Source: Halisarca cf. caerulea (taxonomy: Eukaryota > Porifera > Demospongiae > Chondrillida > Halisarcidae). Taken from it: a stretch of 64,000 nt of DNA. Shown here in pieces: positions 35,217 to 46,129 of the stretch; the first letter of the stretch is position 1; each line of letters begins with the position of its first letter. The stretch spans positions 1,646,701-1,710,700 of the forward strand of contig CAUJGJ010000313.1 of assembly GCA_963170055.1 (NCBI GenBank). Reading direction: 5' to 3'. The position numbers were made by a program, and so were the translations under genes. The notes beneath the pieces were generated by a model. It was not told the DNA's origin. It saw nothing but the letters and a program-made list of their open reading frames with translations, and did no database searches.

Positions 35217-37947
35217 GTGAGCTGTTCCGTTTCCACACGCTGTATGCATTTGCCATGGCTCCTACTATCATACCACGAGATAGATCACATTTTGTACATA
35301 GCTGTATGCTCTTTCAACTACATTTGTAAGAGTCTCTACTGCTGGAATTAATCTGATGATTCCATTTACCAAAGGCTTGGAGTATACCTAGCTGTTGTAT
35401 ACTTGGTACAGTACATGAAAGTACATGTATGTGCCCCTAAATTAAATCCTACCCTCTTTGTGCCACCTTACCATTTAGCACTTAGCTTGTCCTTGCGATG
35501 GTGTGCTTGTCTGTTGGGGTCACAATGCAGCTTAACATAGCAATGTTTGTGGCTGTGCCATGCATTTCAGTGTTAAAAGTACCATTCACAGACATCAGAC
35601 ATTGTACAATCAATTTGCTGGCTGGTTGAAGTCAATAATGCATGCTATTTACAATAGGCTGTGGAAAATTATCTACTACTTGAAGGATCATACTAGCCAA
35701 CTGGCCTTCACATTAACACTTTCATGGTTCTGAAAAAGACATACATCTCTGACAAGGTTCTTAAACCGAATTTCAGGTCGTTGAACATTGGATATTGTCA
35801 AAATATGGGCTTGTATACAGTTGTGAACAGTCACACGATTCATGACTTGCACTATATAGCATTGTGAATTACCTATATCCTGACCAACTGCAATAAATGC
35901 AGTTAACAGTTTGCATGCACAATAACTTTTCTCACGGATCATATATAACTAAACTGCGCCCAAAATTTAATTTATGAAATTTATCTATAAAAAGAATAAA
36001 ATTACAGCTATAGTGCACTTTCCATTGTTATTCTTCTGGCTCTCATGTAGCTGTATGTATGGCATTTGTGTTGCTGGTACGTACGGCAATCCTTTCTAAT
36101 AAATACCATGGGGCCCCTTCATTGTGTGTATTGTAAACATCTGTTTGTGTACATGAATTAAGGAGTATTGTAATAGCTCCCTGCATATGTAGGGAGGACG
36201 GGGAACCAAAATGGCAGAATGGGCATATTTGCTTAGTTACTGTATACTCTGTTTGGACAATGTGGGATTTAGCCAGACATAATATTATTATTTAGCAAAA
36301 TTATTTCATATGATCATACGGCTAATTATGCAATCAATTAAAATGGTCTCATTTCAATTGTTTGAATTAAATGGATATACATTATGTATAAAAATAGACT
36401 TTGAGATATATTTGAATATTGAACAAGAATAAGACTTCTACATGCAGCTAACAATGGTCGCATAAAGGCAAACTCTATAATATTCATGGATTTCACTTAT
36501 CCAAGTGATCAAAAATTTATTTGTCCGAACACCATTTTCTCATACTATGACCAGACTGAGTGTCACTGACCACTTTGTTCATAAAGCAGAGATCAAACTA
36601 TAATATTATGTCAAGTTATAATGTCTTAATCTTAATTATTCTTTATTTCCTTGCTTCTTGCAGTGACCAACTGAACCATGTGTAGAGTGTGTCCGATCAT
36701 ACTTGCTATGATTGCTGTCCACTCACCAAACTCTGTATGTGACATAAATTGTGTGCCAAGTGTAACTTTAATTTGTAACATTAGTACATAGTACATGTTT
36801 ATTATGCAGTGTTGTGCTACATATTATGCATACGTATAGTCCTTTTAATAGTTTGTGTTCCTTTGTTTTCTTCCTCATGCCTGTATTAATATTCCAATAG
36901 CTATAAAGTTAATACAATTTGAATGTAAATCAAGCAATCGTCATGTATGTACGTAGCTTGTGTGCATATTATATTCCCTTAGATGCAGTTATATTGCTAC
37001 ACAATTAAAACCCATCGATATCAACAACAACCATGCAGGTGTAATCTGCTATACAATGGTTACACAGACCATGCAGGGCTCCCCCATTCCACAAGCACAA
37101 CAATACTACTGATATTTACTGCCACATTGCATGTATGCAACAAACTAACTTGAACATTATATATGAAGCGCTGTTTTAGGTGACTGCTTGGAGACTATGT
37201 ATACCTGGATAGCCTGCATGCATGGTTCCACAGTGCAGACTCCTAAGCTGCTAGATGTCCTAAAAATAGTCTAACTTAGTACTAAAATGACTGTATGACT
37301 CTAAACCCTCTTCAAATATATAAGGTATATTTCATCACACTAACACATGGCATTGCATGTAATACTATCATTATTGTTTAGCAACTTAAGAATCCATTTG
37401 GCTCCATGACACTGGTAGGTAAAATCACTAATCAGAAAGTGAGCAATGTAGAAGGATTGTCTCAAAGATCAAATTTAAAATGGCATCATGCAAATCGGGG
37501 AGATTCTGGATTATATCAAGTGAGTTATATATGCCGTGTCTCAACTTGTCTCGAAGCCACATTGCCATAGTGGGTGGTCTTGTTAAGAACCTGAATGCAG
37601 AAAGCCGGTGTCGTAACATTTTGCCCCCCCCCCCTTGTTCTAGGCCCCCCTAGTGGAATCACAGCTAGATCTACGGTAACTGGTGCATGGAAAGAAATGA
37701 GACTCGAAATGCGACCCTGTAGCATTGTATAACAGAGAATTACAATACTTATACAATCACACACACAACAGGCTAGGGCTATACTGTGTATTCTTTGACC
37801 AATTGCAGCAGAGTGTACTAAATTCGTCCTTCTCCGATACAGAATTAATGCCAAGATTCAATTTGAGGCACACCAATAAGATGATGCCAGCGATAGTCTC
37901 ACATATAGCTACACATAATTGCAGCGACTCCTTGTATATATGAAAGG

Positions 37948-37950
<3 letters not shown>
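35217..37950. other. Diverged downstream flank of ankyrin copy 3 and intergenic DNA
   Basis: The part up to about 36960 still aligns by eye to the unit 1/2 spacers but with many differences, including the acceptor and TGACCAACTGAACCA at 36664. Beyond that no gene or clear repeat is seen, apart from a C-run at 37623-37633. Confidence 0.6.

Positions 37951-38009
<59 letters not shown>
37951..38009. repeat. (TA)n microsatellite
   Basis: Pure TA tract. Confidence 0.95.
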
Positions 38010-38012
<3 letters not shown>

Positions 38013-38014
38013 AA

Positions 38015-38558
38015 CTTTCAATGTGTGTGGTGCTAGTGCCATAATATTATATTAAATTGGTCTTACAACTGACACACATGTCTGGTGCTACACTAATACG
38101 TACATCCACAACACTTTAAATTTGGAATCTTAGTGGTGTCCACTGTACATGAATATTAGTTAATGTGTGTAGTGCAAGTGTCAAATTTTGCTCTTAGCAC
38201 CACAATACCCATTGCTATACAAATATACTCACAGCAATCAAGGAACGTCATGCATGTCCACTGTGAATACGTGTGGCACTAGTATAGAATTGGTTGTAGC
38301 ATGACCGCTATATGGCAACAACACTGCTGGTCCAGGACATATGTCCATGCAGCAGTGTTGTTGCCTTTACGGGATAAGGTAGTCAACTATACCATTGCAG
38401 TTATCTGAGTATTACAACAGTCCAATATTGCCATTATACCACTACTTCACTAGAGTATACTCATTGACAATTACCATGACAATTTCCTAACTACTGTAAC
38501 AGATTTATTCCAATAGCTAGATATGCATGTGCTAAAGTTATAATTACACCTTACCGAG

Positions 38559-38630
<72 letters not shown>

Positions 38631-38657
38631 TCAGCAATCAAGGAACGTCATGCATGG
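38015..38657. repeat. Degenerate minisatellite of about 130-bp units
   Basis: Repeated words GTCCACTGTGAAT, GTGTGTGGTGCTAGTG, TCTTAGCACCAC and ACAGCA(A/C)TC recur at roughly 110-140-bp spacing. The same family occupies 49960-50560. It includes a perfect 16-bp inverted pair (38314-38329 / 38350-38365) and a 25-bp exact direct repeat (38232-38256 / 38632-38656). Confidence 0.65.
38563..38625. repeat. (TA)n microsatellite at the 5' side of LINE 1
   Basis: Pure TA tract ending about 30 bases before the LINE 5' region. Confidence 0.95.
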
Positions 38658-41600
38658 ATGACAAGATGGCGGCCAGATGGCATTTCGATCAATAGTGATT
38701 TTTGTCTTTGTGAGCGGATTCCTAGGATCGATTTGGAACCCCAATTGTCTAGAAGATTTTACCAACCCCCAAACCAATTCTAGATTTGCCCTTTTCGAGC
38801 AAAGTTTCTTTGATTTCTATTATGAGTCTGGCGTCTTTCAGACCATGCCTAAGGCTAAGGCTGGATCAAAGGCTGTCAGGGGTATTTGTTCGAGTTGCAA
38901 GGGAGATTTTGCCCTGCGCTTGGATGGGAATGTCAAAATCCATGGTCCATTCTCTAACAGATGTCCAGGCTCAGGGGTTGCTCCTTTGAGTCCAATTTCT
39001 GTTGACGGTCCTGGCTGCTCCACACCAACATCGGGAGAAACAGACGTACCGCATTCCTACGGGATCTCTGCTGTAAATCCAGGTCGACCGGAGGTTAAGA
39101 TCCTTGGGAGAGTGCCGTGCTCTGCCCGAGATGTCACTGCCACTAAACTAGCGGAGATTTTGAATAGCGTAACAAGGGAAAACAGCGCTGAAGCTTGGGA
39201 ACGTCTATTCCTATTTAGCCGTCGATGTCTGCATGCCCCGGCGAGAGGTGGTCATAGGCGTAACTTAGCTAGCTCTGTTCTAAAGGCAGTCAGAGAGGAG
39301 AGAGACCCTGCTCAGTCGCATTCTATAGCTTTCAAACCTGTAAAAGATCCACTGAAGACTTTGGCGGCTCGTGTAGCTGCCAAACTTGAAGAAGGAGATT
39401 TTAGAGGCGCGGTGAGAATAGCCAGCAGCGATGAGTCCTTTGCTCCAAATAATGAGACCACCTTCACCCACTTGAGTCAGAAGCATCCACCACCACACCC
39501 GCTGTCATCCATGCCCCCAAAACCTGCTCCAGGTTCCTGTAATCCTGTGGAGCTATCTGCCTCCGATGTTATTAGCTCAGTCCGGTCTTTTCCAGCTGGG
39601 TCTGCTGGGGGTCCTGATGGCCTCCGCCCACAACATCTCAAAGACCTCATCTCCAGTAGGAACGGTGCAGGTTCAGCTCTTTTGGTTCAATCCCTCACAG
39701 CATTTGTTAACTTTGTTGTTAATGGTGGAGTTCTGGACTCAGCTAGGCCTTACTTTTTTGGTGCTTCCCTGGTTGCATTGAGTAAGGCTGATGGAGGTGT
39801 CAGACCAATTGCTGTTGGATGCACTTTGCGTCGCCTTGTCGCGAAATGTGTCAGTCACACTGTCCGTGATGCTATGGGGGACTTGCTGGCTCCTCTCCAG
39901 CTTGGATACGGTACTAGCATGGGTGCAGAGGCAGCAGTCCATGCTGCCCATACCTACCTCCACAAAATGCCAGATGACCATCTTTTGCTAAAAGTGGATT
40001 TCTCCAATGCGTTCAATAGCATCAGGAGAGATATGATGCTGCAAGCTTGCCTTCAGTACACCCCAGAAATCTACCCATTGGTGCATTCCGCCTATGCCAT
40101 CCCATCTTACCTGTTTTTTGGGAAGAGCATCATTGAGTCATCTGAAGGGGCTCAACAGGGAGATCCCCTTGGCCCTCTTCTGTTCAGTCTGACTATACAT
40201 TCCATGGTGACTCAATTGCAGTCAGAATTCAAACTGTTCTATTTAGATGATGGCACTATGGGTGGCAGCTGCTCTGAAGTCATGCGGGACCTCCATGGTC
40301 TCGAAGCTGCTGCGAATGATCTAGGCTTGGTATTGAATCATGGCAAGACAGAGATTGTCTGTCGTGACCCTTCAACTGTCAGCACCTTTCAATCTTATTC
40401 ACCCCACTTCCGCTGGGTTGAACCATCTGATGCATGCCTTTTGGGGTCCCCTATTGGTGACTCAACTTCCATTGACAGTGTCCTGAATTCAAAGCATGAT
40501 GCACTGAAGACCATGGGGGAGAGGTTGTCCCTCCTGCATTCTCAAGATGCCCTTCTTTTACTAAGGAATGTATTTAGTCTACCAAAGGTACTATATGTAC
40601 TTCGTACAGCACCATGTTTCAAGTCGAGCATCTTACTTGACTTGGATCATCTCCAAAGAAAGTTACTGGAGTCAATCTGTAACGTTCAGTTGGATGATAA
40701 TGCATGGACGCAGGCCTCCTTACCCATCGCAGCTGGTGGATTAGGCATTAGGAGTTTTACCATGCTTGCACCTTCCGCCTTTTTGGCTTCTGCTTCTGGT
40801 AGCTCCCATATTGCCAGGTTGATCCTTCCAGCACCTCTGAAAGAGGTCCCTATCCACCATCAATCTGCAGCACTGGATCACTGGAGAGTAGGACACAAGG
40901 CAGGTGTGCCATCAGGTTCAAATGCTTCCCGTCAAAAGGCGTGGGACACACCTTTGGTGGAGGCCTCTTTGTCAGCCTTGATGGAGCACTCAGCCCATGA
41001 TCCCCGATCCAAAGCCAGACTGTTAGCAGTCCAGAGAAAAGAATCAGGTGCTTGGCTTACTGCTATGCCTGCATCTTCGCTCGGACTGCGAATGGAAGAT
41101 GATGCTGTTAGAGTGGCAGTTGGTTTGCGGCTTGGTTCATCTCTTTGCGTCCCTCATCGGTGCACCCAGTGCGGTGTCCATGTGGACAGCTCGGGAACCC
41201 ATGGTCTGAGTTGCAGGAAGAGTGCTGGCCGGCATCCACGCCATGCTGCTCTGAATGATATTGTTAAGAGGGCACTTGCTTCAGCAGACATACCATCCGC
41301 ACTGGAACCAGTGGGTCTCTGCAGATCAGATGGCAAGCGTGCGGATGGCGTCACTGTGATCCCCTGGAAGAGAGGCCAATCCCTTGCCTGGGATGTTACC
41401 TGTTGGGACACCTTCGCTCCCTCGTATATATCATGTGCGGCCTCTGGGGCGGCCAGGATTGCCAACCAAGCAGAGACCAGGAAAATCACCCTTTACCACG
41501 AGATTGCCCAATCCCACATTTTCACACCAATTGGTTTTGAGTCATTGGGAGTATTTGGGGATGGTGCAATGTCCTTTTTGAAGGAATTGGCCCACCGCAT

Positions 41601-41804
41601 TCGATTGATCATGAAGTCTGCTGATCCTCAGTCTTTTCATCATTTATGTCAAACAATTAGTGTAACTATTCAAAGATTTAACTCAGTAGCAATCCTAGGT
41701 TCCATTGTCAATGATCATTTTGTTTAGTTATTTTCAGTTACGCTGTCCTTTGGGCAGTTGTTTTCTGTGTGTGTCTGTTCTAATAAATAAATAATAACAA
41801 TAAT

Positions 41805-41808
<4 letters not shown>
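38657..41808 (+). mobile_element. LINE 1: full-length RLE-type non-LTR retrotransposon
   Basis: Starts near GATGACAAGATGGCGGCC and ends in an AATAAATAAATAATAACAA tail that merges into (AT)n. It contains a single intact ORF and lies between a (TA)n tract (38563-38625) and an (AT)n tract (41809-41864). The exact 5' boundary is inferred from the shared AAGATGGCGGC motif with LINE 2. Confidence 0.8.
38845..41727 (+). CDS. LINE polyprotein: zinc finger, reverse transcriptase, restriction-like endonuclease
   Basis: Makes the enzyme for target-primed reverse transcription. I chose MPKAKAGSK at 38845 as start because it aligns with MPRASM of LINE 2; the frame is open back to an ATG at 38677, but that stretch is not conserved. 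N-terminal CxxC...H...C finger (CSSCKGDF ... HGPFSNRC). Reverse transcriptase blocks in order: PAGSAGGPDGLRPQHLKDL, KVDFSNAFN (catalytic Asp near nt 39997), QQGDPLGPLLFSL, and the YLDD box (nt 40240-40251). C-terminal CTQC...H...C knuckle at 41161 followed by RHAALND, then RADG (nt 41341), WDVTCWD (nt 41389) and KITLY. This order matches the CCHC plus PD-(D/E)XK endonuclease of R2-like LINEs. The ORF is uninterrupted (961 residues), so this may be a recently active copy. Confidence 0.88.
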   Translation: MPKAKAGSKAVRGICSSCKGDFALRLDGNVKIHGPFSNRCPGSGVAPLSPISVDGPGCSTPTSGETDVPHSYGISAVNPGRPEVKILGRVPCSARDVTATKLAEILNSVTRENSAEAWERLFLFSRRCLHAPARGGHRRNLASSVLKAVREERDPAQSHSIAFKPVKDPLKTLAARVAAKLEEGDFRGAVRIASSDESFAPNNETTFTHLSQKHPPPHPLSSMPPKPAPGSCNPVELSASDVISSVRSFPAGSAGGPDGLRPQHLKDLISSRNGAGSALLVQSLTAFVNFVVNGGVLDSARPYFFGASLVALSKADGGVRPIAVGCTLRRLVAKCVSHTVRDAMGDLLAPLQLGYGTSMGAEAAVHAAHTYLHKMPDDHLLLKVDFSNAFNSIRRDMMLQACLQYTPEIYPLVHSAYAIPSYLFFGKSIIESSEGAQQGDPLGPLLFSLTIHSMVTQLQSEFKLFYLDDGTMGGSCSEVMRDLHGLEAAANDLGLVLNHGKTEIVCRDPSTVSTFQSYSPHFRWVEPSDACLLGSPIGDSTSIDSVLNSKHDALKTMGERLSLLHSQDALLLLRNVFSLPKVLYVLRTAPCFKSSILLDLDHLQRKLLESICNVQLDDNAWTQASLPIAAGGLGIRSFTMLAPSAFLASASGSSHIARLILPAPLKEVPIHHQSAALDHWRVGHKAGVPSGSNASRQKAWDTPLVEASLSALMEHSAHDPRSKARLLAVQRKESGAWLTAMPASSLGLRMEDDAVRVAVGLRLGSSLCVPHRCTQCGVHVDSSGTHGLSCRKSAGRHPRHAALNDIVKRALASADIPSALEPVGLCRSDGKRADGVTVIPWKRGQSLAWDVTCWDTFAPSYISCAASGAARIANQAETRKITLYHEIAQSHIFTPIGFESLGVFGDGAMSFLKELAHRIRLIMKSADPQSFHHLCQTISVTIQRFNSVAILGSIVNDHFV

Positions 41809-41864
<56 letters not shown>
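41809..41864. repeat. (AT)n microsatellite at the 3' side of LINE 1
   Basis: Pure AT tract followed directly by CAGGGTTTTATCTGGGG, the word that also borders the (TA)n core of the 42.6 kb palindrome. Confidence 0.95.
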
Positions 41865-41867
<3 letters not shown>

Positions 41868-42608
41868 GGTTTTATCTGGGGTCAAATTTTTGGGGGGGAA
41901 CCTACACATCTGTTTATATGAACGTATGTATTATACACACATGCATGGCGCGGCGCGGCACAGCGTGGCGTGGCGTGGCGTGGCGCAAGCATGATGTTGT
42001 GTATTTGATGATATTAAAAACCACACTCATGAAACCACACTCATGCATGCAGCATGCATATCAGGTTTTCTTTCAGAATAATGATGAAGATGAGGCAATG
42101 GCAAAGTATAGTGATGTACGTAACGGTGGGCAGATATGCATGTGGACTGATAGTGGTCTAAATTAGGGGGGTCTGGGGGTATGCCCCCCCAGGAAAATTT
42201 TAGTTTTCATGCCTCAAAAGGTGATAAATGAGGCTGTTTTACACCACTCAAGCTGTTTCTGAATACAGTCCACAGATTGGTCTGTTGCAACTGTGCATGT
42301 GTGTTATAGCTAGGATAAAATTTCAAGGGAAAGATACCCCCTGTGCCCCCTTTCCTCTAAAAGAAACCCTGAACTTGTGCAAACATGCGTAAGTACCTAT
42401 ACATGAATAAATCCTTGCACGAATGCTTATGCCATGCTGTTTGGAACAAAGCTAAACCACGTGCAGTTTACATTAGCACTCCTAAATTTTGACACATGTA
42501 TTCATTGACTATGTAACTGCTAAATAAACATACATACCAATGGATTCAAGATTGATTAATACAAGCTATTAATAATATAAGCATTTTTGGCAAATTCCAC
42601 CCTTTATA
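41865..42608. other. Repeat-derived intergenic DNA
   Basis: Begins with a CAGGGTTTTATCTGGGG element fragment. A small GTGGC-unit GC-rich minisatellite lies at 41945-41985. No gene seen. Confidence 0.55.
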
Positions 42609-42609
42609 A

Positions 42610-43119
<510 letters not shown>

Positions 43120-43320
43120 TATATATATATATGGGGGAAGAAGATGGCGGCAGCGTGATGATTAGCGCTAATCTGGATGTCTGAAGATTTGTTCATATAC
43201 TCCTTAGCCTTAGCCTCCTCAGCGAATCTTTTATTGATTGTTACAATCAATTTTCAGAAGATTGTGGATGCTGTCTCCTGGTTTCGTAACAGTTAGTACA
43301 GTTTTTGTCCTTCTTTTGTC

Positions 43321-43405
43321 GGGACGTTTCCAAAATTAAGCCTGCATATTTTTATTTTGGGGGGGAACCTTTGTGCTTAGGGGGGGAACCATACCCAGGG
43401 ACGTT
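43321..43405. repeat. Fragment of the 42.6-kb palindrome inserted in the LINE 2 5' UTR
   Basis: Sequence 43332-43400 repeats about 42649-42718 (AAATTAAGCCTGCATATTTT ... CCATACCCAGGG). It is flanked by GGGACGTT on both sides (43321-43328 and 43398-43405), which looks like an 8-bp target duplication, although part of the second copy overlaps the element end. Confidence 0.6.
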
Positions 43406-43424
43406 CTTGGTCGGCATTCGAAGG

Positions 43425-46129
43425 ATGCCTCGTGCTAGCATGATCAGCGCCCCATGCTTCGCTTGTGGAACAGTCATGCAAGTTCGGCTGGATGGGAACA
43501 TCAGGATTCATGGTCCTGTCAATTCTAGATGCCCAGGCTCCGAGCGCCCTCCCGATCGGCCAGCACCTCCAAACGTTACCCCGCTGGTCCCCTCTACCGA
43601 TCCCATTCAAGAGAGCGATGCGCGTGCCCAAATAAATCCTGATCGAGCGAAAGTCAAAATACTAGGGAGGATTCCTCGTCCTGCACGCGATGTTGCCGCT
43701 AGGAAGTTGGCAGAGATCCTGAACGAAGTTTGCTCAGAAAATAGCATCGTAGCTTGGGAGCGCCTCTTCCTTTTTGGTAGGCGATGTCTTCAAGCCCCTG
43801 CCAGGGGTGGCCATAGGCGGAATTTGGCCTCTTTCGTACAAAGAGCGGTCGCTGACGAGAAGGATTCGTTAGTAGATATCCAGCACAAGGTTAAACCAGC
43901 TGGGGATCCCCTGAGGAACCAGGCGGCTCGGGTAGCTGCCAAACTAGAAGAAGGGGATTTCAGAGGAGCAGTGAGGATTGCTAGTTCAAATGAGTGCTTT
44001 GCTCCCACAAATGATGCCACTCTACACATACTCAAGGAGAAGCACCCTTGTCAGCACCCTAACTGTGCAATGCCACAAGGGCCAGATCAGCCCAGTACCC
44101 TTGAAGTATCTCCATCTGACGTTATCTCAGCAATTCAGTCCTTTCCAGCAGGGTCAGCAGGTGGCCCTGATGGATTACGACCCCAACACCTCAAAGACCT
44201 GATTATGGGCAGATCAGGCTTTGGTGCAACCCTCTTGTCACAGGCCTTGTCCCGTTTTGTGAATTTTGTCACCAGTGGAGAAGTTCTTGATGCTGCTAGG
44301 CCATTCTTCTTTGGGGCATCTTTGGTAGCTTTGTCCAAACCTGAGGGTGGAGTAAGGCCAATTGCTGTTGGTTGTACTCTCAGGCGTTTGGTTGGTAAAT
44401 GTGCCAGCCAGTCTATCCGTGAAGCTATGGGTGACTTGCTGTCACCACTCCAGCTTGGTTACGGCACCCCTTTGGGGGCTGAGGCTGCTGTCCACGCTGC
44501 TCGCACCTATCTCCGCAACATGCATCCTGAGAGCCTAATGTTGAAAGTGGACTTCTGTAATGCCTTCAACAGCATTAGGAGAGACAAGGTGCTTCACTCG
44601 GTCCTTGAGTTAGCACCAGAAATATATCCGCTGGTTTTTTCAGCATACAGCAAGCCGTCTCTTCTGTTTTTTGGGAACCACATTGTTGAATCTGCCGAAG
44701 GTGTTCAACAAGGTGACCCTTTAGGCCCTCTTTTGTTCAGTCTAGCAATCCATCGTTTGCTCAGCCATCTAAAGGCAGATTTCAAGGTGTTCTACTTGGA
44801 TGATGGCACCCTTGGGGGTACCCCTGAAGAAGTTGTAGAAGACCTTCGAAGAATAGAAGATGCTGCTGATGACCTTGGGCTAGTTCTGAACCACAGGAAA
44901 TCAGAAGTTATCTGTTCGGATCCCACAACTAAATGCTACATGCTGTCTGTGTCTCCAGAATTCCACCATGTGGATCCTGCCAAGGCTTGCCTCCTAGGAT
45001 CCCCAATTGGGGACAGGGAGTCCATTGATGAGGTTCTTGAAGTGAAGCGAAGTACCCTGGAATTGCTGGGAGAGAGACTTTCACTTTTGCACTCTCAGGA
45101 TGCCCTATGTTTATTGAGAAATGCCTTTTCACTTCCAAAGGTATTGTATGTTCTGAGAACAGCCCCGTGTTTTCAGTCCCCCCATCCTACTCGATTTAGA
45201 TCAGCTCCAAAGGTCATTACTTGAGTGTATTTGCAATATCCAACTGAGCAATGAAGCCTGGAAACAAGCATCCTTACCCATCAAATCTGGAGGTTTGGGG
45301 ATCAGGAGCTTTGCCATGCTGGCACCCTCTGCATTCCTTGCATCTGCTGCTGGTAGCTCCTGTATCTCCCAGAAGATCCTCCCTATTTCCATGCAAGGTC
45401 TCCCCAATCCACTCCAGGTCAACGCCCTCGCACTCTGGTCTCAGAGTCACAATGTGGAGGCACCTTCAGGACCAGATGCACATAAACAAAAGGCTTGGGA
45501 CTCTCCACAGGTGAAAGCAGCCTTCTCAGTCCTTCTTGATGCTGCCATTCCCCGGGATAAAGGGCGCTTGCTGGCTGTCCAGAGGAAGGAGTCTGGTGCT
45601 TGGCTTAGTGCTCCACCAGTGACATCTCTTGGCCTCCGATTAGAAGACGAAACTGTAAGAATTGGGGTTGGACTAAGACTTGGTGTACCCATATGCTCCA
45701 CCCACAAATGCACCCAGTGTGGGGACCAGGTGGATGTCTATGGTACACACGGTCTCCATTGCCGAAAGAAACCCGGCGTTCATTCCCGTCACACAGCCCT
45801 GAATGATGAAATCAAGAGATCTCTGGTGGCTGCAGAAGTACCAGCCATTCTGGAGCCTGTTGGTCTTTGCCGATCGGATGGCAAGCGTCCCGACGGTGTT
45901 ACCATCATCCCATGGAAAAGAGGACGCCCCCTGACATGGGACGTAACCTGTTGGGATACTTTTGCCCCTTCGTATACCTCAATTGCAGCATCAGGGGCAG
46001 GTGCAACTGCAAATCGTGCAGAAACCAGGAAAATGAGTCTCTACAGTGAACTATCTCGTACCCACTATTTCGTCCCCATTGGCATAGAGACCCTTGGTGC
46101 TTTCGGTGATGAGGCCCTGTCCTTCTTAA
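43425..46129 (+). pseudogene. LINE 2 polyprotein (reverse transcriptase and endonuclease), frameshifted
   Basis: Start MPRASMISAPCFACG at 43425. It aligns along its length with LINE 1: PAGSAGGPDGLRPQHLKDL, KVDFCNAFNSIRRD, QQGDPLGPLLFSL and FYLDDGTLGG, then C-terminal CTQC...H...C, RHTALND, RPDG, WDVTCWD and KMSLY. One extra C in a C6 run (45178-45183) shifts the frame; removing one base restores QSPILLDLDQLQ, matching KSSILLDLDHLQ in LINE 1. Downstream coding is intact to LSFL at 46129, where a transposon interrupts it; the last 30 or so codons resume at 48845 (LKELGHLM). So it is inactive as read. Confidence 0.85.

Noticed and set aside
15000..37000. CRISPR-like or satellite array reading of the tandem units
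   Set aside because: Units are about 8 kb gene duplications, not short direct repeats with spacers.
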